Assembly (NCBI GenBank): GCA_910588985.1
Contig: CAJURO010000008.1
Span: forward strand, 1-64,000
From: an uncultured Eggerthellaceae bacterium
Lineage (GTDB): Bacteria > Actinomycetota > Coriobacteriia > Coriobacteriales > Eggerthellaceae
Reading direction: 5' to 3'
DNA length: 64,000 nucleotides
In this document: in pieces, positions 53,461-61,359 of the stretch
Layout of the letters: every line of letters starts with the position of its first letter
Numbering within the stretch: position 1 is the first letter of the stretch
Notes under the pieces: model-generated
Seen by the model: the letters and a program-made list of their open reading frames with translations, nothing else
What the model was told of the DNA's origin: nothing
Databases searched by the model: none
Program-made: the position numbers and the translations under genes

Positions 53461-54816
53461 TCACACAGTGCGTGGCTGGATCGTGCAACCGCTTCGAAGC
53501 TCGACCTCGATGATCGTGCCTTCCTCAGGGAAGATCGCATCAGCAGCCGCAGACAGCATGTACATCGCGTTCGCGTGCTGCGTTTCAGGAGCGCCCGCCT
53601 TCCCTGCAACAGGAGTTGCGCTCAATGTTCCATCTGCCTCAGCGATCAGCTCCATGAAGCGCACTGAGTAGAAGGACGAGCCAGGCGTGGTGGCTTCTGG
53701 TGGTCTCTCTTCGCCTGCGATCTTCGCCGCAGCACCCCCTTTCCTCGCAAAACGATTCTTGCCGAACGACCCTTTGAGCCGAGCAGGAATGAGCACAGGG
53801 TGGGGATCAAGGCCAAGGAATGCCTTCATAGCTGGTTGAAGGTAGAACTCAAGCGTGAACGAAACGCCCCCTGATGGTCCAGAGATCCCAACGACTGGCA
53901 CATCCTCGACCATGGCGAAGAAGCTATGGTGCCCAGGCCCATGATTCGTCTGGTGATAGATGACGTGCCCGATCTCTTCGAGAACCTCTACCGACCAATC
54001 CTCTGACCCCTTGGACGACCCAGCATTGAGCACAACGATGTCTGCCACCTTCGTGGCCGAAAGCACCGCCTCTTTGATGGCATCGTACTCGTCAGCGATG
54101 ATGTCAAAGGGAACGAACACGCCACCCCATGCCTCGACCTTGCCCTGAACAACAGCGCTGTTCGATTCATAGACATGGCCCGCTCCTGCAAATTTCTCAG
54201 GAGAGCTTTCTGAGAAAGGAAGGTTGGGCGGCACAAGCTCATCACCTGTGGGAAGGAACGCCACGCGTGGGCGAGAACGCACGGCAACGCTTGCATGCCC
54301 CGCACTTGCAATGCGTGCTGCAACATCAGGGGTGATGAGAGTGCCCGACTCAAGCGCGACCTGCCCACGCTTCATCGTTGCACCAGCAGGGCGCGTGCCC
54401 GCGAACCGCTCCGAGGGCGTTGCCGTCAGCTCAACATGCTCCTCATCGTCAGAAACGCGCACATGCTCGATGACGATGGCTGTGTCGAACCCTGCGGGCA
54501 TCGCCACACCCGTATTGGCGAACTCCCAGTCCATGCCACGCACCCAGCTGCTCGTATCAGGCACCTGACCATCGGGAAGGTCGGCGAAATCGTCCCAGTG
54601 CACCGCGATCGAATCAAGGCAGCAGGTGAGCACGTTGGGAATATCGGTCTTGACCTTTACATCCTCGGCAAGCACACGATCGAAGGACTCATCGAGCGCT
54701 ACGCGCTCGTTCCTTATGGCGGACGAATTATTGAAGCCACATTCTTCCAGCTCATGAAGCATATGATTCACGGCATCATGTCTGGCAAGCTCGATATGCA
54801 TTGAATGATCTCGCAT
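53461..54816 (-). CDS. MoeA-like molybdopterin molybdenumtransferase
   Basis: A 451-residue member of the MoeA family, which inserts molybdate or tungstate into adenylated molybdopterin. Visible features are the N-terminal linker helix, AVHWDDFAD replacing the usual AMDGYA, PTGDELVPP, a YESNSAVV stretch and LNAGSSKGSED in place of the typical GGVSVGDYD. These substitutions mark it as a divergent MoeA paralogue rather than the housekeeping enzyme. It faces the DUF364 gene across a 149-base intergenic region with a palindromic operator. Confidence 0.85.
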   Translation of the reverse strand: MRDHSMHIELARHDAVNHMLHELEECGFNNSSAIRNERVALDESFDRVLAEDVKVKTDIPNVLTCCLDSIAVHWDDFADLPDGQVPDTSSWVRGMDWEFANTGVAMPAGFDTAIVIEHVRVSDDEEHVELTATPSERFAGTRPAGATMKRGQVALESGTLITPDVAARIASAGHASVAVRSRPRVAFLPTGDELVPPNLPFSESSPEKFAGAGHVYESNSAVVQGKVEAWGGVFVPFDIIADEYDAIKEAVLSATKVADIVVLNAGSSKGSEDWSVEVLEEIGHVIYHQTNHGPGHHSFFAMVEDVPVVGISGPSGGVSFTLEFYLQPAMKAFLGLDPHPVLIPARLKGSFGKNRFARKGGAAAKIAGEERPPEATTPGSSFYSVRFMELIAEADGTLSATPVAGKAGAPETQHANAMYMLSAAADAIFPEEGTIIEVELRSGCTIQPRTV

Positions 54817-54866
54817 AGTCTCCTCGTTTCAAATGGAATCAATGATATGCTGCATTCTTTCTTGGT

Positions 54867-54879
54867 AAGTATAATACTT
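54867..54879. promoter_or_regulatory. Palindromic operator between moeA and the DUF364 gene
   Basis: AAGTAT-A-ATACTT is perfectly symmetric and contains a -10-like hexamer on both strands. A second related site (AATATAAATACTT) follows at 54885-54897. The same core occurs at 49421-49433 upstream of the ABC importer, suggesting a regulon. Confidence 0.55.
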
Positions 54880-54965
54880 GCTTGAATATAAATACTTTCC
54901 TAGAATGCGAAGAAAAGAGAATCCACCATAAGGACCTGACCTAAACAAGAGATGAGGGCATCGAA

Positions 54966-55796
54966 ATGATGGAATGTGAACAGAAAGAGGCCATACGCGC
55001 ACAAGCCCGCTCAGCATGGAGCCTTTATGATGAGCTCATCGAGGGGATCCCCGAAGGCATATGCATAAAGGATTACGCGCTTGGGCTCAATTGGTCATGC
55101 GTGAGCGCGGAGTCAGGAACAGGTATTTCCTACACCCTTACTGGAGGCAAGAAACGCAAAGAGTTCCTGGATTTTCGTGGAAGAGAGCTCCGAGAGATGG
55201 CGCAGCTCGCAAGATCATGGAACATGCAGGAAGCAACGCTTGGCATTGCGGCTCTTAATGCCTATTACGCCCAAGATGAGCAGATCGAGGCTGCGGGGTT
55301 TCGCGACATCAACAGCGAGGCAGCAGAACGCGGACTCAGCGGCAGCAAGGTCGATGCGTTCGACCTTTATCAAAGCGATGTCGAGAAAACAGGATCGGTG
55401 CTTGACCAAGGACGCGCGAAAGTGGTGGTCATAGGCCACTTCCCTCACGTTGAGGACATCGCCGAATATGCTGACCTGGTTGTGCTCGAGCGAAACTGCA
55501 AGAACGAGAGCGACACGCCTGACCCCGCATGCGAATATGTGGTTCCCGAAGCTGACTTCGTGTTCATGACAGGCGTTACGCTCATCAACAAGACCGCTCC
55601 TCGCCTGCTTGAGCTTTCCGAGCATGCACGCACGATCATGGTCGGCCCGAGCGTGGTGCCCAGCAACGCCCTCTTCGACCGAGGTGTGGAAACGCTCGCA
55701 ACGCGCGTAGTCGCTGACGAAGAGACTTGTATGTTCTGCATCAAGACAGGGCGTGGCTTCGGCACTGCGCTGCGCACCGTGAACCTGGTTCGATAA
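54966..55796 (+). CDS. DUF364/DUF4213 protein (putative heavy-metal chelatase)
   Basis: A 276-residue cytoplasmic protein with the N-terminal DUF4213 region (LYDELIEGIPEG, GTGISYTLTGGKK) and the C-terminal DUF364 region (KVVVIGHFPHVEDIAEYADLVVLERN, DFVFMTGVTLINKTAPRLLEL, MVGPSVVPSNALFDRGVETLA). Family members often neighbour metal importers and cofactor genes, here moeA and the FecCD system. The start follows GAGGG by seven bases. The biochemical activity is not established. Confidence 0.85.
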   Translation: MMECEQKEAIRAQARSAWSLYDELIEGIPEGICIKDYALGLNWSCVSAESGTGISYTLTGGKKRKEFLDFRGRELREMAQLARSWNMQEATLGIAALNAYYAQDEQIEAAGFRDINSEAAERGLSGSKVDAFDLYQSDVEKTGSVLDQGRAKVVVIGHFPHVEDIAEYADLVVLERNCKNESDTPDPACEYVVPEADFVFMTGVTLINKTAPRLLELSEHARTIMVGPSVVPSNALFDRGVETLATRVVADEETCMFCIKTGRGFGTALRTVNLVR

Positions 55797-55821
55797 AGAG
55801 GCCAGGCGCAACCATCCTCTG

Positions 55822-55852
55822 TTGACCTTGCCGTTACGGCAGGGTCTATACT
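55822..55852 (+). promoter_or_regulatory. MerR-type promoter with 19-bp spacer and operator
   Basis: TTGACC and TATACT are separated by 19 bases, the over-long spacing typical of MerR-activated promoters. The spacer holds the dyad ACCTTGCCGT/ACGGCAGGGT (9 of 10 paired). The adjacent TipA-like gene probably regulates itself here. Confidence 0.8.
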
Positions 55853-55930
55853 GGCTCCCGCGCAACAGAGAGCAAATCGCTTGACGCGTCCACAGAGCAT
55901 CAAGCGACGGCAGCTAGAAGGAGGATTCGG

Positions 55931-56755
55931 ATGGGAGCGAACAGCATGCGCACGATCAAGCAGATGGCCACGCTTGCTGGGGTGAGTGCACGCACCCTCC
56001 GCTATTACGAGAGCGTCGGGCTCCTTCATCCAACCCGTAACGATGCGGGATATCGCCTGTATTCCGATGCGGACGCGCGTCGGCTTGCGCAGGTGCTCGC
56101 AATGCGCGCATGCGGACTTCCTCTTGCCACCATTCGTCATCTCTGTTCGGGAGAAGCAACGGGGCTTCTCCCCGCGATGCGCGATCACCTCGTCACGCTC
56201 GAGCAACAACGCACATCCACGATGGCAGCCATCGAACGAACCCGCGCTGCCATCGATGCATTGGAAAGGATCGACACGATGGGTACTGAAGATAGCTTTG
56301 AACGTATGAAACGAGAAGGCCTCGCGCGCTTCGAAGGCGAATTCGGGCAGGAAGCGCGCGAGCGTTATGGCAATGCTGCCATCGAAGCAAGCAATGAGCG
56401 CTTGATGGGCCTCACCAAGGATGAATGGGACGCGAAGGAACTCCTTGAGGATGCCATCAAGGTGCAACTCCGCATTGCGATGGCGCAGGGAGATGCCGAG
56501 GGCGTGGAGGCGCGCGAGCTCGCGCATATGCATCGTCGATGGATCACCATCCATTGGGGCGAAGGCTATGCCGAGGAAGCGTATCTTGGCCTTGTCCGTG
56601 GATACCTTGCCGACCCGCGCTTTGTGGAGTATTACGACTCAGCAGCAGGAGAGGGTGCCACTGAGTTCCTCGTGCAAGCAGTCGAAGCGGCAATGGGGCG
56701 AGACTTTCATCATCATATGGCAACCTTCAAGCGAAATAGATCCAGCTTGGATTAA
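55931..56755 (+). CDS. MerR-family regulator with TipAS-like domain
   Basis: 274 residues. The N-terminal MerR helix-turn-helix (IKQMATLAGVSARTLRYYESVGLLHPTRND) and dimerisation coiled coil are followed by a helical TipAS-type ligand domain (about 140-250), which in Streptomyces binds thiopeptides and senses drugs. An AAGGAGG lies six bases before the ATG. The last 20 or so residues (GRDFHHHMATFKRNRSSLD) and the stop codon are encoded by the right end of interspersed element D, so the native C-terminus has been replaced. Confidence 0.88.
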   Translation: MGANSMRTIKQMATLAGVSARTLRYYESVGLLHPTRNDAGYRLYSDADARRLAQVLAMRACGLPLATIRHLCSGEATGLLPAMRDHLVTLEQQRTSTMAAIERTRAAIDALERIDTMGTEDSFERMKREGLARFEGEFGQEARERYGNAAIEASNERLMGLTKDEWDAKELLEDAIKVQLRIAMAQGDAEGVEARELAHMHRRWITIHWGEGYAEEAYLGLVRGYLADPRFVEYYDSAAGEGATEFLVQAVEAAMGRDFHHHMATFKRNRSSLD

Positions 56756-56763
56756 CAGAGCCT
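56696..56763. repeat. Solo right part of the interspersed element, copy D
   Basis: GGGCGAGACTTTCATCATCA is followed by the long right arm with TCAAGC, a 10-base spacer, and CAGCTTGGATTAACAGAGCC. The arm matches copy B, but the adjoining core end is GGCGAGAC, whereas in B the same arm adjoins CCTCG. Only a few core bases remain. The element forms the 3' end of the MerR gene. Confidence 0.7.
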
Positions 56764-56801
56764 AATATAAGGGTGAACACAAGAAGCCTCAAGGAGCACA
56801 T

Positions 56802-57875
56802 ATGAGAAGATCGCTTGGCTGTATCTTGACATCGATCGCATTGGCCGCAGGGCTGCTTCCTCTCTTCGGATGCGCCACCACTCCCAGCGATGCTACCGAT
56901 CCCGCGGAGAACGAGGCCACACCAACCTCCGAAGCATCGTCCGAGGCCATCGATGCGCCTGTCACCCCTTCTACCACAGGAGCTCTCCACGTCGAGGGCG
57001 CGCAGCTTGTCGGCGAACATGGCGAGGTGGCGCAGCTGCGTGGCGTCAGCACCCATGGCCTTGCGTGGTTTCCCCAATACGTGAACCAGGAGTTCTTCAC
57101 CGAGTTGCGACAGGACTGGAACGCGAACGTCGTGCGCCTTGCCTTATATACATCTGAATCTGGCGGCTACTGCACCGATGGGAACCAAGGCGAGCTCGAA
57201 GCCCTCGTTCAAAATGGGGTCGATTTCGCTACCCAAGCCGACCTCTATGCGATCATCGATTGGCACATCCTCAGCGATGCGAACCCGTTGCAGCATCTTG
57301 AGAGTGCCAAGGCGTTCTTCGCACAGATGTCGGAGGCTTTCTCAGGGAACAACAACGTCATCTACGAGATCTGCAATGAGCCGAACGGCGACGCAACATG
57401 GGCTGACATCAAGGCCTACGCGAATGAGGTCATCCCCATCATCCGCGCCAACGCACCTGATGCGGTCATCATCGTGGGAACACCAACGTGGTCCCAGGGA
57501 GTGGACGAGGCATCTGCCGATCCCCTTGCATTCGATAACGTCATGTATGCTCTTCATTTCTACGCAGCAACGCACCAACAAGATCTGCGCGACAAGCTTA
57601 GCGCCGCTATAAGCGTCGGGCTGCCTGTTTTCGTCACGGAGTTCGGCATCTGCGATGCCAGCGGCAACGGAAGGATCGACTACAGCTCGGCTGATGAATG
57701 GATACGCCTTATGGATGAGCTGAACGTCAGCTATGTCTGTTGGAACCTGTCAAACAAAGACGAAGCCTCGGCGCTGTTCAAACCAGGTTGCGCGAAAGCC
57801 TCAGGCTTCACCGAAGACGACCTGAGCGCTGAGGGCGTCTGGCTGCAGAGCGTGCTACGCGGCGAGATACCCTGA
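56802..57875 (+). CDS. Glycoside hydrolase family 5 lipoprotein (endoglucanase-like)
   Basis: A 357-residue secreted lipoprotein. The signal peptide ends with the lipobox LPLFGC, followed by a Ser/Thr/Glu linker. The catalytic barrel shows RGVSTHGLAWFPQYVN, the acid/base Glu in VIYEICNEPNGD and the nucleophile in PVFVTEFGICDASG, as in GH5 endo-beta-1,4-glucanases. Typical cellulose-binding modules are absent. A host- or diet-glycan substrate is possible. AAGGAG lies five bases before the ATG. A carbohydrase of this kind is unusual for a lineage known mostly as asaccharolytic. Confidence 0.92.
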   Translation: MRRSLGCILTSIALAAGLLPLFGCATTPSDATDPAENEATPTSEASSEAIDAPVTPSTTGALHVEGAQLVGEHGEVAQLRGVSTHGLAWFPQYVNQEFFTELRQDWNANVVRLALYTSESGGYCTDGNQGELEALVQNGVDFATQADLYAIIDWHILSDANPLQHLESAKAFFAQMSEAFSGNNNVIYEICNEPNGDATWADIKAYANEVIPIIRANAPDAVIIVGTPTWSQGVDEASADPLAFDNVMYALHFYAATHQQDLRDKLSAAISVGLPVFVTEFGICDASGNGRIDYSSADEWIRLMDELNVSYVCWNLSNKDEASALFKPGCAKASGFTEDDLSAEGVWLQSVLRGEIP

Positions 57876-58025
57876 TCAAAAGGGGCATGTGAGCGTGTAT
57901 GTTACATCTTTGTTAATGAGTGCATCCCCTCTCTACGCACCAGCCTTCCAACGTGCTAGTCTTTCCAATCACCATCGCAGAGGCGATGGAGGCACGAACG
58001 CACCAAGAAAGGAAGAAGGGGCACC

Positions 58026-58217
58026 ATGAATGCGTATCTGATTGCTGCGAAAGCGAATGCTTGGGAAGTCAATCAACATGTGGGACGCGCACTCGAAGCA
58101 AAGCAGCCAGGATACATGGTCGAAGCAATCGGACGCGGCGAGGGATTCTACCGCAAGGACCGTGAGAAGATGCTGCACCGCCCCAAAGGGTTCAAGCACC
58201 TGTTCTGCATGAACTAG
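58026..58217 (+). CDS. Small hypothetical protein
   Basis: 63 residues beginning MNAYLIAAKANAWEVNQHVG and ending in a basic stretch with KHLFCMN. AAGGGG lies four bases before the ATG, a sound ribosome-binding site. A small hairpin (CCATCGC-AGAG-GCGATGG, 57972-57989) is in its leader. Not recognised. It ends 51 bases before the convergent sanA-like gene. Confidence 0.6.
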   Translation: MNAYLIAAKANAWEVNQHVGRALEAKQPGYMVEAIGRGEGFYRKDREKMLHRPKGFKHLFCMN

Positions 58218-58268
58218 CTCTTACGCATCAAAGGCGACCATGACCTCGGTCGCCCCCAAGAACGCTTG

Positions 58269-58982
58269 TCAATCATCGGTAACGTTGCCTGACTGGTTCA
58301 AATCGATCGGTTCGCCTCCGAACGTCGGTGGTGCCTGCAACCACGTCTTCAGCAGGTCCTTCGAACGCGCAGGGATCTCGCGAATATCCCAGAAGAGCTG
58401 TTGGTCGAACGTATGGAAATCAGAGGGAACGCCTTCGGCCTCAAGACCTAGTCCCAAAGCGTCAGAAAGCGCTCGATAAAGATGATAGGTCTGGGTGGAG
58501 ACGATGACACGATCCGCGCCGAAGACATGCTTAGCGCGGTACATGCTCTCATAGGTTGAGAAGCCAGCGTGGTCGCAGAAGACATCATCAGCAGGAACGC
58601 CTTGCTCAACTGCGTAGCGCTTCATTGCCTGGACTTCATCGTAAGATGTGGTGCCATGGTCGCCGCTCATGATGATCTTGGGCGCAACCCCTGCTTTATA
58701 GAGCGCAATGCCGTTATCAAGGCGGTCTTTCAAAATGTCCGAAGGCGTGCCATCGGGATGCACAAGCGCTCCAAGCACAATGATGGCATCCGTATCTGCG
58801 TCCGCCGCCTCATCAACCGAGACGATGCGCTCCGATGCGGTTCCGATCACGATCGCATTCGTTATCCCAAAAAATGCAACGGCGACGAACAAGAGGCCAA
58901 GCAGAACGAAGAGCGTATTCCGAAGCCCTTTGTGCCTTTGCCAAAAGGGACGCTTCTTCGCTGTGTGTGCGCCTTTTCCCAT
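58269..58982 (-). CDS. YdcF/SanA-type DUF218 membrane protein
   Basis: About 237 residues. One N-terminal membrane segment (LFVLLGLLFVAVAFFGITNAIV) is followed by the DUF218 domain with ADTDAIIVLGALVHPDGTPS, IIMSGDHGTTSYDEVQAMKRYAVEQGVP and VIVSTQTYHLYRAL. SanA and ElyC homologues affect envelope integrity and vancomycin permeability in enteric bacteria. The start at MGKGAHTAKKR avoids overlap with the upstream permease gene; the ribosome-binding site is weak. Confidence 0.88.
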   Translation of the reverse strand: MGKGAHTAKKRPFWQRHKGLRNTLFVLLGLLFVAVAFFGITNAIVIGTASERIVSVDEAADADTDAIIVLGALVHPDGTPSDILKDRLDNGIALYKAGVAPKIIMSGDHGTTSYDEVQAMKRYAVEQGVPADDVFCDHAGFSTYESMYRAKHVFGADRVIVSTQTYHLYRALSDALGLGLEAEGVPSDFHTFDQQLFWDIREIPARSKDLLKTWLQAPPTFGGEPIDLNQSGNVTDD

Positions 58983-59025
58983 GCAGCCATGATAGCAAAC
59001 GATGCCAGAAAGCACGTCAACGCTC

Positions 59026-60228
59026 TCACAGACCGCAAAGACGACAGACCACGAACAACACGACCAGGAATCCAACGTTCAACACGGTGAACAGTCCGAG
59101 GAATCGCCTCGTTGATAAGCTTGGTTCACCACGCAGCGCAGGAAACACCCGCGTTATGCTCATGAAATGCTGCAAGGTGATGAGGCTTGCAAGCGATCCC
59201 ACAAGCGTTCCAGCACCGCCGATATTGACGCCGACGAGCAGCGGCTGCCATGCATCCGTAAAGTGAGAGAGCAGAACGGCTGCAGGTACGTTGCTGATGA
59301 CCTGACTCAATCCAGCAGAGGTCAAAAGCCCATTGACAGCCATAAGATTGGCAAGAAGATCGCTCAAAAATGGCATGCGTGCCATGTTCCCTGCAAATAC
59401 GAAGAAGCAGACGAATGTGAACAACAGCGCATAATCCACTGATTTCAGTGCTCGCCTATCTGCATAGCAAAGGACCACAAGAACGATGGTCGCGCTTACC
59501 AGAACAGGCACGACACGAAACACCGCCAAGACAGTCAAGAGCAAAAGAGCCGAATATACTGCGCATCGCCGCCGACCAAGAGGCAAACGAGAGACCGCAT
59601 CCATACTCAAGAACTCTTCTCCACGGGCGTGCACAAGGAACCATGTGCATCCCACCACCAGCACAACGGATATGAAGAATGGCAGTGCCATTGCACGTAA
59701 GAACTCACCCAAACCAAGCGAGTAATACGAATACAGGTATAGGTTCTGAGGATTCCCGAACGGAAGGATCATCCCGCAGAGATTCGCAGCGAGCCCTTGC
59801 ATAACGAACGTTGGAGCTATGAGCCTTCCCCACCCTGCTCGCACCAGCGTCGTCGCCGATAAAGGAAGCATGGCTATGAGCGCTAAATCATTCGTGGCCA
59901 CCATGGACAAGGCGCCTGTTGTCAAGACGAGCACCATAACGACCGCACGCGGAGTATCAAGATGCTCTATGGCCAGCCGCGCCAGACGATCGAATGCACC
60001 AAGATAGCGAAACGCATTCGCCACCGCCAGAACGCAGAAGAGGCACCCGACCGTATTCCAGTCAACATACTCAAGGTACATGCGATCAGGCGGCATGACG
60101 CACATCGTCGCCACCGCGCAAAGCGCAGCTATGACAAGAACAGCGTGCTCCCGCAGAAACGCAAATGCGCGCCGTGTTGCTATATGACTGTTGCGATTTC
60201 CTCCCATGATGATGCCATTATGCAGCAT
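59026..60228 (-). CDS. ArsB/CitM/SLC13-type permease
   Basis: A 400-residue membrane protein with 10-11 helices of the ion transporter superfamily. Motifs include SMVATNDLALIAMLPLS in the first half and a LPFGNPQNLYLYSYYS loop, then SNVPAAVLLSHF and GVNIGGAGTLVGSLASLI in the second half. This asparagine-rich pattern is shared by citrate, arsenite and sodium/proton carriers. The substrate is undecided. An alternative start at MGGNRNSHIAT seven codons later is possible. It lies between sanA and an XRE regulator on the same strand. Confidence 0.82.
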   Translation of the reverse strand: MLHNGIIMGGNRNSHIATRRAFAFLREHAVLVIAALCAVATMCVMPPDRMYLEYVDWNTVGCLFCVLAVANAFRYLGAFDRLARLAIEHLDTPRAVVMVLVLTTGALSMVATNDLALIAMLPLSATTLVRAGWGRLIAPTFVMQGLAANLCGMILPFGNPQNLYLYSYYSLGLGEFLRAMALPFFISVVLVVGCTWFLVHARGEEFLSMDAVSRLPLGRRRCAVYSALLLLTVLAVFRVVPVLVSATIVLVVLCYADRRALKSVDYALLFTFVCFFVFAGNMARMPFLSDLLANLMAVNGLLTSAGLSQVISNVPAAVLLSHFTDAWQPLLVGVNIGGAGTLVGSLASLITLQHFMSITRVFPALRGEPSLSTRRFLGLFTVLNVGFLVVLFVVCRLCGL

Positions 60229-60295
60229 CGCGCTTTCTCACAGAGACAAGAATGATGACGCACCTTTGTCATGAGAAGCGCCCCTTGATCACATG

Positions 60296-60913
60296 CTATC
60301 CGAACAGCTTGAAGATCAGCATTCCCACCACAGCGCCTATAGCTGCAGCGAATGCAAATTTGATGAAGGTGGTGGCAACGGGGTGGCTTCTCGAGAACAC
60401 GAGAGAATCTCGTGTGATGCTCGAGCCCACCTTCCCATTCATGAAGGCTTGCACCTCGCGATAGGACACGATGTCATTGCGCATCTTGATGCGCTCGACC
60501 GCGATCGCCGCGGTCAATGCAACGATGTAGAGCGGAAGGAACACCCCGACGCCTGCAATGTTCCCCTTTGAAAGATGGCCGATACCCGAAGGATCGCGCC
60601 ATGCGAAGGATAGTGCCGTAAGGAACACGATGGCAAGCACCAGAGCACCGACCATGAGCCATGCGAGCCAGGTCATCTTCACAGAATCCCGCTCCATCTC
60701 TCGACGCATGAGGACAGCATCGCCTTGTATCAACTCATCTGCGGGAATGTCGAACACATCTCCAAGCAGCACAAGGCTTTGCACGTCAGGAAGATTCTTG
60801 CCTGTCTCCCAATTTGATATCGTCTGGCGCGAAACGAATATGATCTTAGCCAGCTCATCTTGAGAGAGGCCGCATTCGATGCGGTGCTGGCGTATCTGAT
60901 TCGCAAGCTCCAT
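60296..60913 (-). CDS. XRE-family regulator with membrane domain
   Basis: About 205 residues. The N-terminal helix-turn-helix is LANQIRQHRIECGLSQDELAKIIFVSRQTISNWETGKNLPDV, written here in part as GLSQDELAKII and SRQTISNWE. It is followed by three hydrophobic segments (LAWLMVGALVLAIVFLTAL, GVGVFLPLYIVALTAAIAV, and FIKFAFAAAIGAVVGML). It is therefore probably a membrane-tethered transcription factor. It starts 10 bases after a 57-residue membrane peptide gene; AGGG lies eight bases before the ATG. Confidence 0.85.
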   Translation of the reverse strand: MELANQIRQHRIECGLSQDELAKIIFVSRQTISNWETGKNLPDVQSLVLLGDVFDIPADELIQGDAVLMRREMERDSVKMTWLAWLMVGALVLAIVFLTALSFAWRDPSGIGHLSKGNIAGVGVFLPLYIVALTAAIAVERIKMRNDIVSYREVQAFMNGKVGSSITRDSLVFSRSHPVATTFIKFAFAAAIGAVVGMLIFKLFG

Positions 60914-60923
60914 AGAGATGACC

Positions 60924-61097
60924 CTATTCAATGGTCCCAGATGCGTTCGAGCTCATATCGTGCTCCTTTATGAGCGCATCGATGCTCTTCAGTCGCGATT
61001 CCATCTTGCTCGCATACAAGGTCAAAGCAACAGACAGGAGAACCACTGCTATCGCCAAGAGCAACATGAGCACGAGCATCGCATGTTCAGAGATCAT
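60924..61097 (-). CDS. Small single-pass membrane protein upstream of the XRE regulator
   Basis: 57 residues: MISEHAMLVLMLL starts a single hydrophobic helix to about residue 28, then a helical soluble tail (KMESRLKSIDALIKEHD). AGGAAGG lies seven bases before the ATG, and the stop is 10 bases before the XRE regulator ATG, indicating an operon. The pair may act together as a sensor and regulator. It is too short for default gene calling. Family not recognised. Confidence 0.7.
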   Translation of the reverse strand: MISEHAMLVLMLLLAIAVVLLSVALTLYASKMESRLKSIDALIKEHDMSSNASGTIE

Positions 61098-61359
61098 ACT
61101 TGTTCCTTCCTCTCGGCCATACGAAACGAAAGAATCCTAGCATCGAAGCACGACCAAGGTTGCATATCTCGGAGAAAAACGCTTAACAAAAGTTTTTGAC
61201 ATCAGCTCTGAGCTGGGAACATATGCGTATACCCGCTCGATATGCGTCAAAGTGCAATGTAAGGATCATTGACGCCGATCATCTGCGTGAGATCAAGTTT
61301 AGTACACTGAGCATGACCTTGCTGCAAAGGACAAGACCAAACGAACCTAAGGAGCTCCC

